DNA of 64,000 bases from Tiliqua scincoides (taxonomy: Eukaryota; Chordata; Lepidosauria; Squamata; Scincidae): positions 313,083,368-313,147,367 of the forward strand of contig NC_089821.1 of the NCBI RefSeq assembly GCF_035046505.1. Reading direction: 5' to 3'. The notes below the pieces were generated by a model that saw nothing but the letters and a program-made list of their open reading frames with translations, was not told the origin of the DNA and ran no database searches. The number at the start of each line of letters is the position of its first letter. Positions within the stretch are counted from its first letter, which is position 1. This document shows positions 1 to 11,050 of this stretch, piece by piece. The translations under genes were made by a program, and so were the position numbers.

Positions 1-2230
1 TAAAAAGAGTCCAATCTCTCCAGAGTGCATGGAGGCTGCTTAAAACAACAGTAATAGAGGCCCAGCAGAGGTGTATACCGCAAAGAAAGAAGGGTTCCAC
101 TAAATCCAGGAGGGTGCCCGCATGGCTAACCAGCCAAGTTAGAGAGGCTGTGAAGGGCAAGGAAGCTTCCTTCCGTAAATGGAAGTCTTGCCCTAATGAG
201 GAGAATAAAAAGGAACATAAACTGTGGCAAAAGAAATGTAAGAAGGTGATACTGGAAGCCAAGCGAGACTATGAGGAACGCATGGCCAGCAACATTAAGG
301 GGAATAATAAAAGCTTCTTCAAATATGTTAGAAGCAGGAAACCCGCCAGAGAAGCGGTTGGCCCTCTGGATGGTGAGGGAGGGAAAGGGGAGATAAAAGG
401 AGACTTCGAGATGGCAGAGAAATTAAATGAGTTCTTTGCATCTGTCTTCATGGCAGAAGACCTCGGGCAGATACTGCTGCCCGAACGGCCCCACCTGACC
501 GAGGAGTTAAGTCAGATAGAGGTTAAAAGAGAAGATGTTTCAGACCTCATTGATAAATTAAAGATCAATAAGTCACCGGGCCCTGATGACATCCACCCAA
601 GGATTATTAAGGAATTGAAGAATGAAGTTGCAGATCTCTTGACTAAGGTATGCAACTTGTCCCTCAAAACGGCCACGGTGCCAGAAGATTGGAGGATAGC
701 AAATGTCACGCCTATTTTTAAAAAGGGAAAGAGGGGGGACCCGGGAAACTATAGGCCGGTCAGCCTAACATCCATACCGGGTAAGATGGTGGAATGCCTC
801 ATCAAAGATAGGATCTCAAAACACATAGACGAGCAGGCCTTGCTGAGGGAGAGTCAGCATGGCTTCTGTAAGGGTAAGTCTTGCCTCACGAACCTTATAG
901 AATTCTTTGAAAAGGTCAACAGGCATGTGGATTTGGGAGAACCCGTGGACATTATATATCTGGACTTTCAGAAGGCGTTTGACACGGTCCCTCACCAAAG
1001 GCTACTGAAAAAACTCCACAGTCAGGGAATTAGAGGACAGGTCCTCTCGTGGATTGAGAACTGGTTGGAGGCCAGGAAGCAGAGAGTGGGTGTCAATGGG
1101 CAATTTTCACAATGGAGAGAGGTGAAAAGCGGTGTGCCCCAAGGATCTGTCCTGGGACCGGTGCTTTTCAACCTCTTCATAAATGACTTGGAGACAGGGT
1201 TGAGCAGTGAAGTGGCTAAGTTTGCAGATGACACCAAACTTTTCCAAGTGGTGAAGACCAGAAGTGATTGTGAGGAGCTCCAGAAGGATCTCTCCATTCT
1301 GGCAGAATGGGCAGCAAAATGGCAGATGCGCTTCAATGTCAGTAAGTGTAAAGTCATGCACATTGGGGCAAAAAATCAAAACTTTAGATATAGGCTGATG
1401 GGTTCTGAGCTGTCTGTGACAGATCAGGAGAGAGATCTTGGGGTGGTGGTGGACAGGTCGATGAAAGTGTCGACCCAATGTGCTGCGGCAGTGAAGAAGG
1501 CCAATTCTATGCTTGGGATCATTAGGAAGGGTATTGAGAACAAAACGGCTATTATTATAATGCCATTGTACAAATCTATGGTAAGGCCACACCTGGAGTA
1601 TTGTGTCCAGTTCTGGTCGCCACATCTCAAAAAAGACATAGTGGAAATGGAAAAGGTGCAAAAGAGAGCGACTAAGATGATTTCGGGGCTGGGGCACCTT
1701 CCTTATGAGGAAAGGCTACGGCGTTTGGGCCTCTTCAGCCTAGAAAAGAGACGCCTGAGGGGGGACATGATTGAGACATACAAAATTATGCAGGGGATGG
1801 ACAGAGTGGATAGGGAGATGCTCTTTACACTCTCACATAATACCAGAACCAGGGGACATCCACTAAAATTGAGTGTTGGGCGGTTTAGGACAGACAAGAG
1901 AAAATATTTCTTTACTCAGCGCGTGGTCGGTCTGTGGAACTCCTTGCCACAGGATGTGGTGATGGCGTCTAGCCTAGATGCCTTTAAAAGGGGATTGGAC
2001 AAGTTTCTGGAGGAAAAATCCATTATGGGGTACAAGCCATGATGTCTATGCGCAACCTCCTGATTTTAGAAATGGGTTATGTCAGAATGCCAGATGCAAG
2101 GGAGGGCACCAGGATGAGGTCTCTTGTTATCTGGTGTGCTCCCTGGGGCATTTGGTGGGCCGCTGTGAGATACAGGAAGCTGGACTAGATGGGCCTATGG
2201 CCTGATCCAGTGGGGCTGTTCTTATGTTCT
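1..2230 (+). mobile_element. CR1-type LINE, 3' part, open reading frame, runs off left edge
   Basis: A non-LTR retrotransposon in sense orientation inside a KLHDC2 intron. Its reverse-transcriptase frame fills 3-2042. The 3' UTR ends in a tail that reads GGCCTGATCCAGTGGGGCTG and then TTCTTATGTTCT. The same tail recurs at 32290, 35014 and 49938 and, inverted, at 61650 and 61793, so it marks the dominant LINE family here. The endonuclease part would lie to the left of the window. The frame is undamaged over all 680 visible codons, so the copy looks young. Clade assignment (CR1/L3 group) rests on RT motifs and the absence of a poly(A) tail; the exact family is not resolved. Confidence 0.9.
3..2042 (+). 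CDS. LINE ORF2 reverse transcriptase (CR1 group), partial at left edge
   Basis: This is the reverse transcriptase of the LINE, which copies the element's RNA at a nicked genomic target. The frame is open from base 3 to a TGA at 2040-2042, with no start codon needed because the ORF continues leftward. Visible RT motifs in order are NYRPVSL (about 737-757), LDFQKAFDTVPHQRLL (about 960-1008), the GVPQGSVLGP block (about 1131-1160) and the catalytic FADDTKL (about 1221-1241). The C-terminal region carries the WSPHLKKD...MEKVQKRATKMI stretch typical of CR1 and related LINEs. No endonuclease motif is visible in the window. It is not a host gene. Confidence 0.9.
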   Translation, partial: KRVQSLQSAWRLLKTTVIEAQQRCIPQRKKGSTKSRRVPAWLTSQVREAVKGKEASFRKWKSCPNEENKKEHKLWQKKCKKVILEAKRDYEERMASNIKGNNKSFFKYVRSRKPAREAVGPLDGEGGKGEIKGDFEMAEKLNEFFASVFMAEDLGQILLPERPHLTEELSQIEVKREDVSDLIDKLKINKSPGPDDIHPRIIKELKNEVADLLTKVCNLSLKTATVPEDWRIANVTPIFKKGKRGDPGNYRPVSLTSIPGKMVECLIKDRISKHIDEQALLRESQHGFCKGKSCLTNLIEFFEKVNRHVDLGEPVDIIYLDFQKAFDTVPHQRLLKKLHSQGIRGQVLSWIENWLEARKQRVGVNGQFSQWREVKSGVPQGSVLGPVLFNLFINDLETGLSSEVAKFADDTKLFQVVKTRSDCEELQKDLSILAEWAAKWQMRFNVSKCKVMHIGAKNQNFRYRLMGSELSVTDQERDLGVVVDRSMKVSTQCAAAVKKANSMLGIIRKGIENKTAIIIMPLYKSMVRPHLEYCVQFWSPHLKKDIVEMEKVQKRATKMISGLGHLPYEERLRRLGLFSLEKRRLRGDMIETYKIMQGMDRVDREMLFTLSHNTRTRGHPLKLSVGRFRTDKRKYFFTQRVVGLWNSLPQDVVMASSLDAFKRGLDKFLEEKSIMGYKP

Positions 2231-2263
2231 TTGCTAATCTTCCCTCATTTTCTATTGGAACAG

Positions 2264-5200
2264 GCTTATATTTTTTGGTGGCTACGGATATTACCCCGAA
2301 GGGGAACAAATTGGCACATTTGAGTTTGATGAAACCTCCTTTGGGGTAAGTCTTCTGCCTTGTCCATGCTGGGATCTCTTCCAGACCAGGGATTGCTTGT
2401 TTAAGAAAGGCTGCAGACCTGCCATAGCCTTGTATTCATTGCCTACAACTCTTGTGTTTTGCCCTGAAGATATGGAAAATGCACCCTCTTATTTCTACAA
2501 AGTCATACGTTGCCCTAGTCTGGAAAAGGGTTCCTGTCTTGCCCTCTTCTGGGCAGGCCTTCATGTTCCTGGCCCCAGGTTTGTGACAGTGCACCTGCTT
2601 TGCATGGAGACACAATGCCAGAAGTCAGGCTCATATGTAGCTAAAAAGAATCAGTGCCTGCAGAGTCCCCAAGGCATCATTGCCAGCTGGCTCACTGTGT
2701 CCTCCTGCTGCATGTTCTTTTTATTCTGATTAGTTAATTAGATTTATATTCCACCTTTCTCCCCGAAGGGCACCCAAGGCAGCTAACAATAGATTTATAT
2801 CCCTCCTGCTGGACTTCAGAATCCTTTGGGCAGCTCACATTTTAAAACACTCTGGAAAAGCAAAAAGGGCAGCAAGGTGTACACGGCTCCCTGCAGGAGG
2901 TGTATTATGATGATCACTGTATATGTTTAGTGCTGTTGATGTGCATAGAGCTGTTCTAGTTACAAGTAGAGAAACTGCCATAGGGAAAAACATGGTGACC
3001 CTTCTTCAGGTTTCTTCTCTGTTCTTGTCCGAAGAATTCAGGGCTTCCACGAGGATGGAACGATCACGTGCATGTCCTGGACACAGAGACGTTTACCTGG
3101 AGTCAACCTGTGACAACAGTAAGCCTGGAAGACTGTTGTTTTTGATGGCAACAATGGCCTTTGTGAGAACGTAATCCTTGCCTCTCCACTCTAGATTCTC
3201 TCTTCAGGGAGAGCTGTAGCCATTGAGCCATCATGATGTTGCGTAAATAAGAATAAGCCATTGCCTGGGAAGGCTCAGTTAGAGCCTCCCCTCTGCCTCG
3301 AGCTTGTGGGGCTGTCTTGGGCAAGCTGTCACTCCTCCTTAGCATTGACCCCCACCCCCCACACACACACCCAAAGTTACTGGATTGATGGCCAGTGGTG
3401 AGGCCACTACTACATGTGCCAATCCACCTTTTGGATGCAGTATAGACACAACTTGTCTGATTCCACCTTGATACAGGATCCAATTGCACCCAAAGAGAGA
3501 GCAGCTATGACCATTTTAAAACTGGTGCCTGATGCTGGCAACAGGATACTTCCAGTGCTGGACATGGTTGGCATGTCCATAGCATCCTCCATCTTTGAGA
3601 ACGTTTGAAATGCTATTGCAGACTTCAGAGGTGGTGACATGTGACCAGTCATCAAGGGGTGTTAAGCTAAAGGCTTTGAACTGCATTGGAGGCCTGGATA
3701 AAAACCATGTTCCAATCTTGTCTGAGTAAGAGGACCAGCAGGTGCCTCAACCACAAGACGTGGCATGCTGTAGTGCTTTAGGTGGTGGTAAAGTCCAGAG
3801 TGATGTCTCTGGATGATTTTGCAGGGGTGCCAGAGAGATGCCACAATGCCCAGATTCTGCAGATGCCCCTTTTGTTCATGAGGATGGAGCAGAGCCTGTC
3901 GCATTTTGCAGAATAGGGAATTCCATAGGGTGGGACTACCCTGAGAAACCCGTCCCATTGCCAAGCACTCCTCAGGTGGGGCCTGCATGAGGGTTTCCCT
4001 GGAAGATCTAATGGGACTGGCATTTCTTGAGAGACTTCGGTCCTAAGCCACGTAAGTCTTTAGTGGAGACAATTTTGTAAGCCCCAGAGCGGAGGTCTGG
4101 CCTCTTGCACATCAGTGGTGCTCAGTAATAAAGATTTTGTAAGAGGGCAACACTGGACACCTGGGAAATGGTGGGGTGGGGTGGGGGTTATGCGCAGAGT
4201 CAAGTGTTCTACCTGTACCCCTCCTCTAGTCTTGGAACTACTTCCTGTCTCCTCCTCTGCCTTCTGAGTGACGTTTTCTGGAATTCTCCCTGCAGGGTAA
4301 ATCACCTTCGCCCCGAGCTGCCCACGCCTGTGCCACAGTTGGGAACAGAGGCTACGTCTTTGGAGGCAGATACCGGGTGAGAACAGGAACCGAATAGGAA
4401 ACTATGGTGGCCTTTGGAGGCACCAATGATGGCACTGAATGTGCATCTTTTTATCTTCTCAGGAATCCAGAATGAATGATCTATATTCTCTCCACCTAGA
4501 CAAGTGGGAATGGCATGAAATGTACGTAGGTGTTTTTACCGTCTCTTGTGTTTGAGCTTGTATCTGGTGTGGAGGGGTCTTGCTGCCTACCAGATCTTTC
4601 CTTCCTCGCACTGAGGCCTGTGAGGGAGACAGAGGGTATCTCAGAGAGGGCCTCCATCACCAGCATGCTTTCCCGAGTTGTCATTCTCCAGGAGTCACCT
4701 CGATGGAGGTCTGGGCCTCCTGCTTTTCCTGTTGGCTTGCCTTGAAAGCAGAGCATAAATGCACCAGACCATCCAGTATAGATGCCATTTAGCAGGGAAC
4801 CTTCTTCCAAAGCTAGACTTGAAGGGTGGGTCTTCGTGTGAATCAGAGTCTCTCCACTGATCCTACAGTGCCCAGGTATTGTCATGGGGAAGGTAAAAGG
4901 ATGGTCCAAAATCCAGCTATGAATCTCCCTCCGAAACCCGGACATTGGCAAAGACAGTGGGAAGGCCAGTTCAGTTTGAATTGTCCTCCCCAAGGGCTGA
5001 TGGCTGAAAGGGGGAGGAGTTGGGTTAGCTCCCAGCTGCTCTGAGTGGGGAGTGGGAAGGGAGGAGCTGAAAGAGCTGAGTTGGATTGTGTTGTTGAACA
5101 ACTTGAGAGGAGTGTTGCCACTGAAGGTGCCCTTGTCAGTGAGCCCAGTTCTGCTTGGAGAGCTGTGCTGAGCACCAGGTTGCTGGAGGGGGAGCTGGAC

Positions 5201-8200
5201 TTGGCTGAGAACCTAGAAGAGAAATGGCCCCACTCCCTTCAGGTCTTGCAGAGACCAAGGGACTGGTGGTGGAGATTGAGCTAGGTCGGCTTGGGCGTTC
5301 CAGGTCAGGAGCCACAAGAGCCCTGTGCCAGTACCCCCGCCCCCGAACAGGAGCACATTGGTCCTAGCAAGTTAAGGCTTTGGAGTCCTGGCCACGATTG
5401 TGAACCCTGCTGACTTCTGGTTCTGTGCATGCTGTTCCAAATGCAGAATCACGCAAGGGATTTGCCCTGTTGGCCGGTCTTGGCACTCTTTGACGCCGGT
5501 TTCATCTGATCATCTCTTCCTCTTTGGCGGGTTTACCACTGAGAAGCAGCCACTCAGTAAGTATCTCCTAGAACTGAATATGGTCTCAATCCTGCCTACA
5601 GGGCCCTTCCATGGAACTGGGCAACTACATGCCCCAGACTTTTTTGCAGCAGTGTGCTATCACTTACCAGCATATGATAGGAGAGGCTGTGAGGTGGCTG
5701 CTGCTGCTACCCCAATCCAGGATGCCCCAGGCTGTCAGGTTTGTAAGAAGAGCTTGGAAACGATCTCCTGGTCTCTTTCTTCCACTGTTTAACCCGTTTT
5801 TGTCAACTTAGCAAGAAACTTCAAGATTTTTGAGGGGAATAGGAAGCTCAGCAATGTTCTGTAAATAAATGTAAATAAAATAATCGGTGGTTTGGCTGCA
5901 GCATTTGGGGGAGGGGGTCGTACCCTGTATTTTATATGTGCCTTTTGGGTCAAGGTGCTTGAAAAGTCACACTGTACCTGAATATAGCCTGTCCTGCCAA
6001 CACCAAAGAAATGCATGATGGAAACTTCTGCTCTGTACATTGCAGGTGATGCCTGGATTTATTGCATCAGTAAAAACGAGTGGATACAATTTGAGCACAA
6101 TTATTCAGAGAAACCTCGGTAAGGAGTGCAACATGCGATAATGGTGTCATCTGCAGTGTAAATGTTACCTGCAATTGAATCTTTACAGACCTCGCTTGTC
6201 AAGTGTGCGTTCTGTTTTTATTGGCCAAATATACATTAATCACAATCAGTGCACAGTATACAATGAAGAGCACGATTCTTGATTCCCAAAGATTTTGGTT
6301 ATTTGAAAAAGACTTCATGTTGATAGAAATTGGTTGTAAAGCGGAATGGCAGGTGTGCTGAAAGGTGAGGAAACAAGCCCAGAGAGCTGCTGGAGCTACA
6401 CCTCCATGCGCAGGGACCCACACGCCAGGGCAGGATGGCATGGAAGCGTTTTCCTTTGTGTAGCAAGCCTCCCCTGCTTTTCCTCCCCTTGCCCCATGCC
6501 ATGTCTTGTAAACCTCTTTTGAAACTTCCCTAGTTTGCAAGTGGGTTGCCATTCAGTGCGGGTGGGGGTAGGGCACTACTGTTGGGAAAACATATAAGAA
6601 CATAAGAATCTATGAACATAAGAATCATATCTAATACCCTCCCCCATCTCAGGATTCCCAAAACTAGTCTTTTAAGTTCTGACCCTTATTTCTTGGCTCT
6701 TTCTGCTTTCAAGTCTAGATACATACATTTTTTTTCAAAAGCCAGCTGAGTTTTCTTGTGTTGTGCAGTGGCAGTTTCTGAAGGAGAATATTGTCCATCT
6801 CTGATGGCTGTGACAATTCACAGTCAAAATGCATGGATATGTTACATATTTTAATGGTTGTAGCCTGTGTTTCTGTGGTGTCAGACCTGATCCTCCTGCC
6901 AGGCCACGGTTGGCAATTGTGGCTTGTCTCTCTCCCACACCTGCATTCCCTTCACTCCCAGGCCTTTCTTGGCACACTCATTCTATCTCTGGCTTTTACA
7001 TCCTTAACACTTCCGTGTGGCTGCTTTGTTGCAGGCTCTGGCACACGGCCTGTGCCAGTGACGAGGGAGAAGTGATCGTCTTTGGTGGTTGTGCCAACAA
7101 CCTGCTTGCCCATCACAAAGCTGTGAGTTTCAGTTCTAAGTTGCTGGCTTTTGACAGCAGGGGTGGGGGGAGGTCTGGTCAGTGGGGAAAGGAGTCAAGT
7201 GCCCCCCACTGTCTTGTATCTAGTAGATTTGTATCCTGCTTTTTGACTGGAGTTCCCAAAGCAACGCTATGTACATGCAGTGGGATAGATTTAAAGTGTG
7301 AAGAAATAAGTGAAAAGGAGCATGCACCTGCTGCCCCTTCCAGTCTGCGCCTGTCAAATTAGGAGGCCTACTGTTGTCATTTTGGTGCCAAAACTTCTGA
7401 CATGCCACATTCTGCTGGCCCATCTCTCTCTCTGCCAAGTGGACCCTTCTAATGGCATCCCCTTTCAGGGCTGTGAGGTCCCTGCCTATGGAAAGAGCCA
7501 CTGCCGGCCTCAAGTTGCACTTTCTGTCAGAAAAGCCAATGTTGTATTCTCGACAAGCATCCATGATAAGCATGACATTTGACTATGGAAGGTGTTTGCT
7601 TAAAGAGTCATGGTGATGCTTGTTTCCGGCAAGATAGGTTTACATCCTAAGTCTTACTGAACATAGTAGGCTTACTTCTGAGAAAGATAAATAACACTAT
7701 TTTCACACATCTCTACCCATAAGCCTTAGTTAGGTCTCTGGGTTTTATTAATGAGACATGACTTACTCCCAGGTTGTGTTTAAGCTACGATTGTTTGCTG
7801 TCTGTTGGTCCCCCCCCCCCCGCTGGGGGTTGGGGATAAGGATAGGCCCTGAGTTTGGCTGTACTTGTCATAAGAGGCGACTAAACAGCCACCAGGTAGA
7901 TGGGGCTCGTCAGCCTGGGGAGGCAGCTCATCTGAGAGAAGGAAAACTCTGATCCCAAACCTCCACTGCCTTGTGGCTACATCCAGTTACGGAAAAGGCT
8001 TCAGGAGTCAACCTCGAGGCAAAATCCGGAGCTGGAGTCCCTGAGGCAGTTCATGGCTGAACACAGCCACGTTCTGGCAACTCCTGCAATGCTGCTGGAA
8101 CCAACCGTATTGGCTTCTGCCTTTCCATTGGACCATTTCAGTGACGTGGAGAATGGGGATTTGCTGCATGGGAAACAGTCTATCCTCCATACCTACTTTA

Positions 8201-10268
8201 CCCAGGCTTGGCGCACTGGAGTGGACACTGTTCCGGAACCACTATTCAGAGCGCGATACCATAGTCTTCCGAGACTGAAGGATGCCAACTACTGCTGGTT
8301 TTGATTGGCTATTGGTTTTTTATACCCTTGCTTTAAAATGAGCCAGTCATTTAATGTGCTATTATAGAATGGATACATTTTATTGTTTTAAAATTATATT
8401 GTAAGGTAATATGAGTTTTTATCCGTATTTTAATTTACTTATGAGCTGCTTTGGTTTGCCGGTCAGGGATAAGAAAAGTGGGATACAGTCCACGTTCGTT
8501 ATTTGTAGGTTTGGGACCCACGGATTTGACTTGTCGCAGCCCACGTCAAGCGGACCTCATTATACTTCCTGGACATGACCAGAAAAGTCTTCTGAGGCAA
8601 GGGGAGGCTGTGCACATCCTCCCTGGGCCTCAAGAGGACCCTGAAAGGAATTTCTGGTGTTTGGGATAAACCCGAAGTGCCTTTTGGAGGCCTCCAGAGC
8701 AGGGGTGTCCAAAGTTTTTGGCAGGAGGGCCACATTATCTCTCTGACACTGTGTCGGGGGCTGGGGAAAAAAAGAATTAATTTACATTTAAAATTTGAAT
8801 AAATTTACATAAATGAATATTAAAGATGAAGTTATATGAATGAATGAAGGTCTTGCAATAGCTAAAGACCTATAAAAGGTCTTGCACAAAGCAAGGCTGG
8901 CCTGTCCTTTGCTGCCACTACTGCATCATAGATGTGAAACAGCAAGCAGTGGAGGAAGCCCCCATCACACAGCTCACACAAGAGGTCAAACAGTCGCCCT
9001 CACGCTGAGAGCAGTTGCGTCGGGCCAGTGTGGGCTCCATCAAATCTCTGGAGGGCCAGAGGGTCATTGGAGACTGGAGGCTCCCTGAGGGCCACATTGA
9101 GAGGCCTCGAGGGCCACATGTGGCCCCAGGGCTTGGGCACCCTTGCTCCAGAGGATCATCAGAGGTTCTGGGAGCCCACACACAGCTTCCAAAGGCCTCG
9201 CAACACCTTCCAGATGTGACCGGAAGGCATGTGTGGACGTCCTTGAGGCCCTTCCTGTGGATTCCATGAGCCACGGACATATACACATCCTTCCTCATGA
9301 GGCTTCAGTACTGACATCTGTACTTTGTCTCCCTTTCAGGCTCACAGTAATGAGATCCTTGTGTTTTCTCTTCAACCAAAATCTCTTGTCAGGTATGAAC
9401 ACCCTTGTGAGCTTTTGTACTTGACACAGGAGTGTGATGTCCCTGATCAGTATAAGAAAAGTTTCTGAGCTAGGCATAAACCCTCCACCACATTTTATTT
9501 GTCTAGGAATCGGGGCAGGACAGGGGGCGTGCTGCTGCAAGTCTTAGCTGAAGTTTGCCCTTTGTATAAGCTGTGGAGCCAGATAATTCAACTACTGCCA
9601 TTTTCCTGTTCTGGAAAATGTGTGGAGAAGCTGCACCTGATGAAATTCTGCCTTTAAATGGCATGTGGCGACCTTTGTATTGGGCTCTGTCCTGCTAGTA
9701 CTGCTTGGCTCAGCTGTTCACTAGGGCCAGGAAAATCCAAGCTCCTCTTAACAGGCTCCATGGGAGGAGGGCTACCTTAGGAAAGATGTGGGGGCAGAAC
9801 TCTGCCAAAAGATAATGCCCAGACTGGCTGAAGAGACTTGTCAAGAATACCAAGTCATGGCTAGTTGAGTAAGTGGTTTACTGGCAGTTTAATGGAAAGG
9901 GTTGGCCAGGGAGGTGGGGTGCAACTGGGGCTGAGAGGGTTATGCTGGCAGACTGACAGGTCCCTGCAGTGTCTAGAAGCCCACTAGAAGTGTGACCTGG
10001 GCAAGTCCAGTGGTTCTTGGGCCCTAGGGAAAAATGGCTGGATGGGTGTGTGTGTGCGTTTCCTGTTCCCTGCACAACCTGCCTTGCATTCTGCAGTGGG
10101 ACTCACAGCTCTCTCTCTCTCTCTCTCTGTGTCCCTTCCTGCAGATTGTGCCTGGAGGCGATCATGTGCTTCAAAGAACTCCTGGCCAGCTCCTGGCACT
10201 GCCTGCCCAAGCACCTGCTGCACAGCCTCCACCAGCGCTTTGGAAGCAACAACACGTCGGGCTCATAG
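2264..10268 (+). CDS. KLHDC2: KLHDC2, kelch-domain CUL2 substrate receptor (3' nine coding exons)
   Basis: Substrate receptor of the CRL2 ubiquitin ligase that binds C-terminal diglycine degrons with a six-bladed kelch propeller. Coding exons, all with AG/GT borders and continuous phase: 2264-2345, 3035-3118, 4296-4376, 4463-4521, 5447-5556, 6046-6118, 7035-7122, 9340-9392, 10145-10268 (stop TAG). The visible protein is about 251 residues; the N-terminal blades lie left of the window. Kelch signatures include LIFFGGYGYY, YVFGGRYR, LFLFGGFTTEKQP and VIVFGGCANN. Residues known from human KLHDC2 to hold the degron are present: the Tyr of GYGYYPE, the Trp of PRGWND, both Arg of GGRYRESR (split by an intron) and the Ser-Trp of GRSWHS. 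The protein ends NNTSGS, as in human. The human Trp in ETSFW is Gly here, at the last codon of the first visible exon. Confidence 0.97.
7797..8293 (+). mobile_element. Composite non-autonomous element sharing a LINE 3' tail
   Basis: About 500 bp in a KLHDC2 intron, beginning after a C-rich run and ending with CGATACCATAGTC and GAGACTGAAGGATGCCAAC. That end matches the 3' end of the LINE at 54594-55603 and of the 5S SINE at 53048-53200. The body carries no long frame and no RT motif. I infer a short element mobilised by the LINE, possibly joining 5' and 3' ends of that LINE; the 5' origin is not proven. Confidence 0.55.
8700..9145. mobile_element. Non-autonomous hAT element with 8-bp target duplication
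   Basis: Ends are imperfect inverted repeats: CAGGGGTGTCCAAAG on the left, and on the right a sequence whose reverse complement is CAAGGGTGCCCAAG. The 8-bp duplication CTCCAGAG flanks it at 8692-8699 and 9146-9153. The 5'-CAGGGG end and 8-bp duplication are diagnostic of hAT. No transposase frame remains. It belongs to the same family as the pair at 16171-16989. Confidence 0.9.
10109..10129 (+). repeat. (CT)n microsatellite
   Basis: A CT dinucleotide run just upstream of the acceptor of the last KLHDC2 exon (AG at 10143-10144). Together with the following pyrimidines it forms the polypyrimidine tract of that splice site. Confidence 0.85.
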
Positions 10269-10505
10269 GAGCCGCTGCCATTGGCTGGCCAGCTACCTTG
10301 TGCATGGATGAGCCCTTCTATAAAGAGAGATGATACTTTGACCACCTCCTTTGTGGCAAGTGTGACATTTGTATAGGTTACCTGTTTCTGCTTAGTTGTA
10401 GGCCACAGCGTCTTGGCTTTGACCTGTTTTGTTGCTTGTGAATGGCTTAGAGAGAACTTATTTTTGTGTAAAAATGTTTGCAATAAACGTATTTAATGCA
10501 AGTGT
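10269..10505 (+). other. KLHDC2: KLHDC2 3' UTR with poly(A) signal
   Basis: Short 3' UTR following the TAG stop. A canonical AATAAA lies at 10482-10487, and transcript cleavage is expected within the next 10-30 bases. The UTR is about 230 bases and carries no recognisable repeat. Confidence 0.7.
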
Positions 10506-10609
10506 AGAGGGACTTGATCCTTCATGTACCCCTCCCAAAAAACCCTGTTTCTGCTGCCACTGCCATCCTTCATGTTAAGGTTATAATAGATGGAACCTTG
10601 GCTTTCCCT

Positions 10610-11050
10610 AGGTGTGAGCAGGGTGCACAAACACACCATACACAGCAGAGTCCTTTAAATGCAGCAGTTGTATTATAGAGCAAGGGTTTTCACAAGTAGA
10701 GTAGTCAGTAAACAGTCCAAGTCATATACTATGAGCAGTCAGTTCAGTATTAACAAATCCAAATCAGCTTTCCACAATACACAGTCAAAGTTCAGTCCAC
10801 AGTCAGTAACATCTACATACATCTAGCCTCCAAAGTCTCAGGCAGCAGTTCAACAGTTGTCTCCCACTACACTCCTACTACTGCACTGGAGGTTCAGTAG
10901 ACTAACCCTTAAGTACTCTGAATAGCCAATCAGTGTAGGCTCAGTTACACTCAGGGTGTGATTCAGCTGACTCAGCAGCCTGCACCTGTCCCTGAACCAA
11001 TTTGTTAGCTGTGTCTCTGGCTTTTACAGAGCACTGAGCTAACACTTCAG
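10610..11050 (-). mobile_element. LTR-like fossil, possible solo LTR
   Basis: About 440 bp in the convergent gap between KLHDC2 and NEMF. On the minus strand it begins TGTTAGC and ends near a CA, with a CCAAT-like and TATA-like stretch in the first half, as in an LTR. No internal coding region is attached and no clear target duplication was found. It appears old. Family is not assigned (Gypsy-like or retroviral both possible). Confidence 0.35.

Noticed and set aside
1107-1697. 196-residue minus frame
   Set aside because: It is the antisense shadow of the LINE reverse transcriptase.
4496-5101. 201-residue minus frame inside KLHDC2
   Set aside because: It lies across the end of a true KLHDC2 exon and an intron and has no recognisable protein content.
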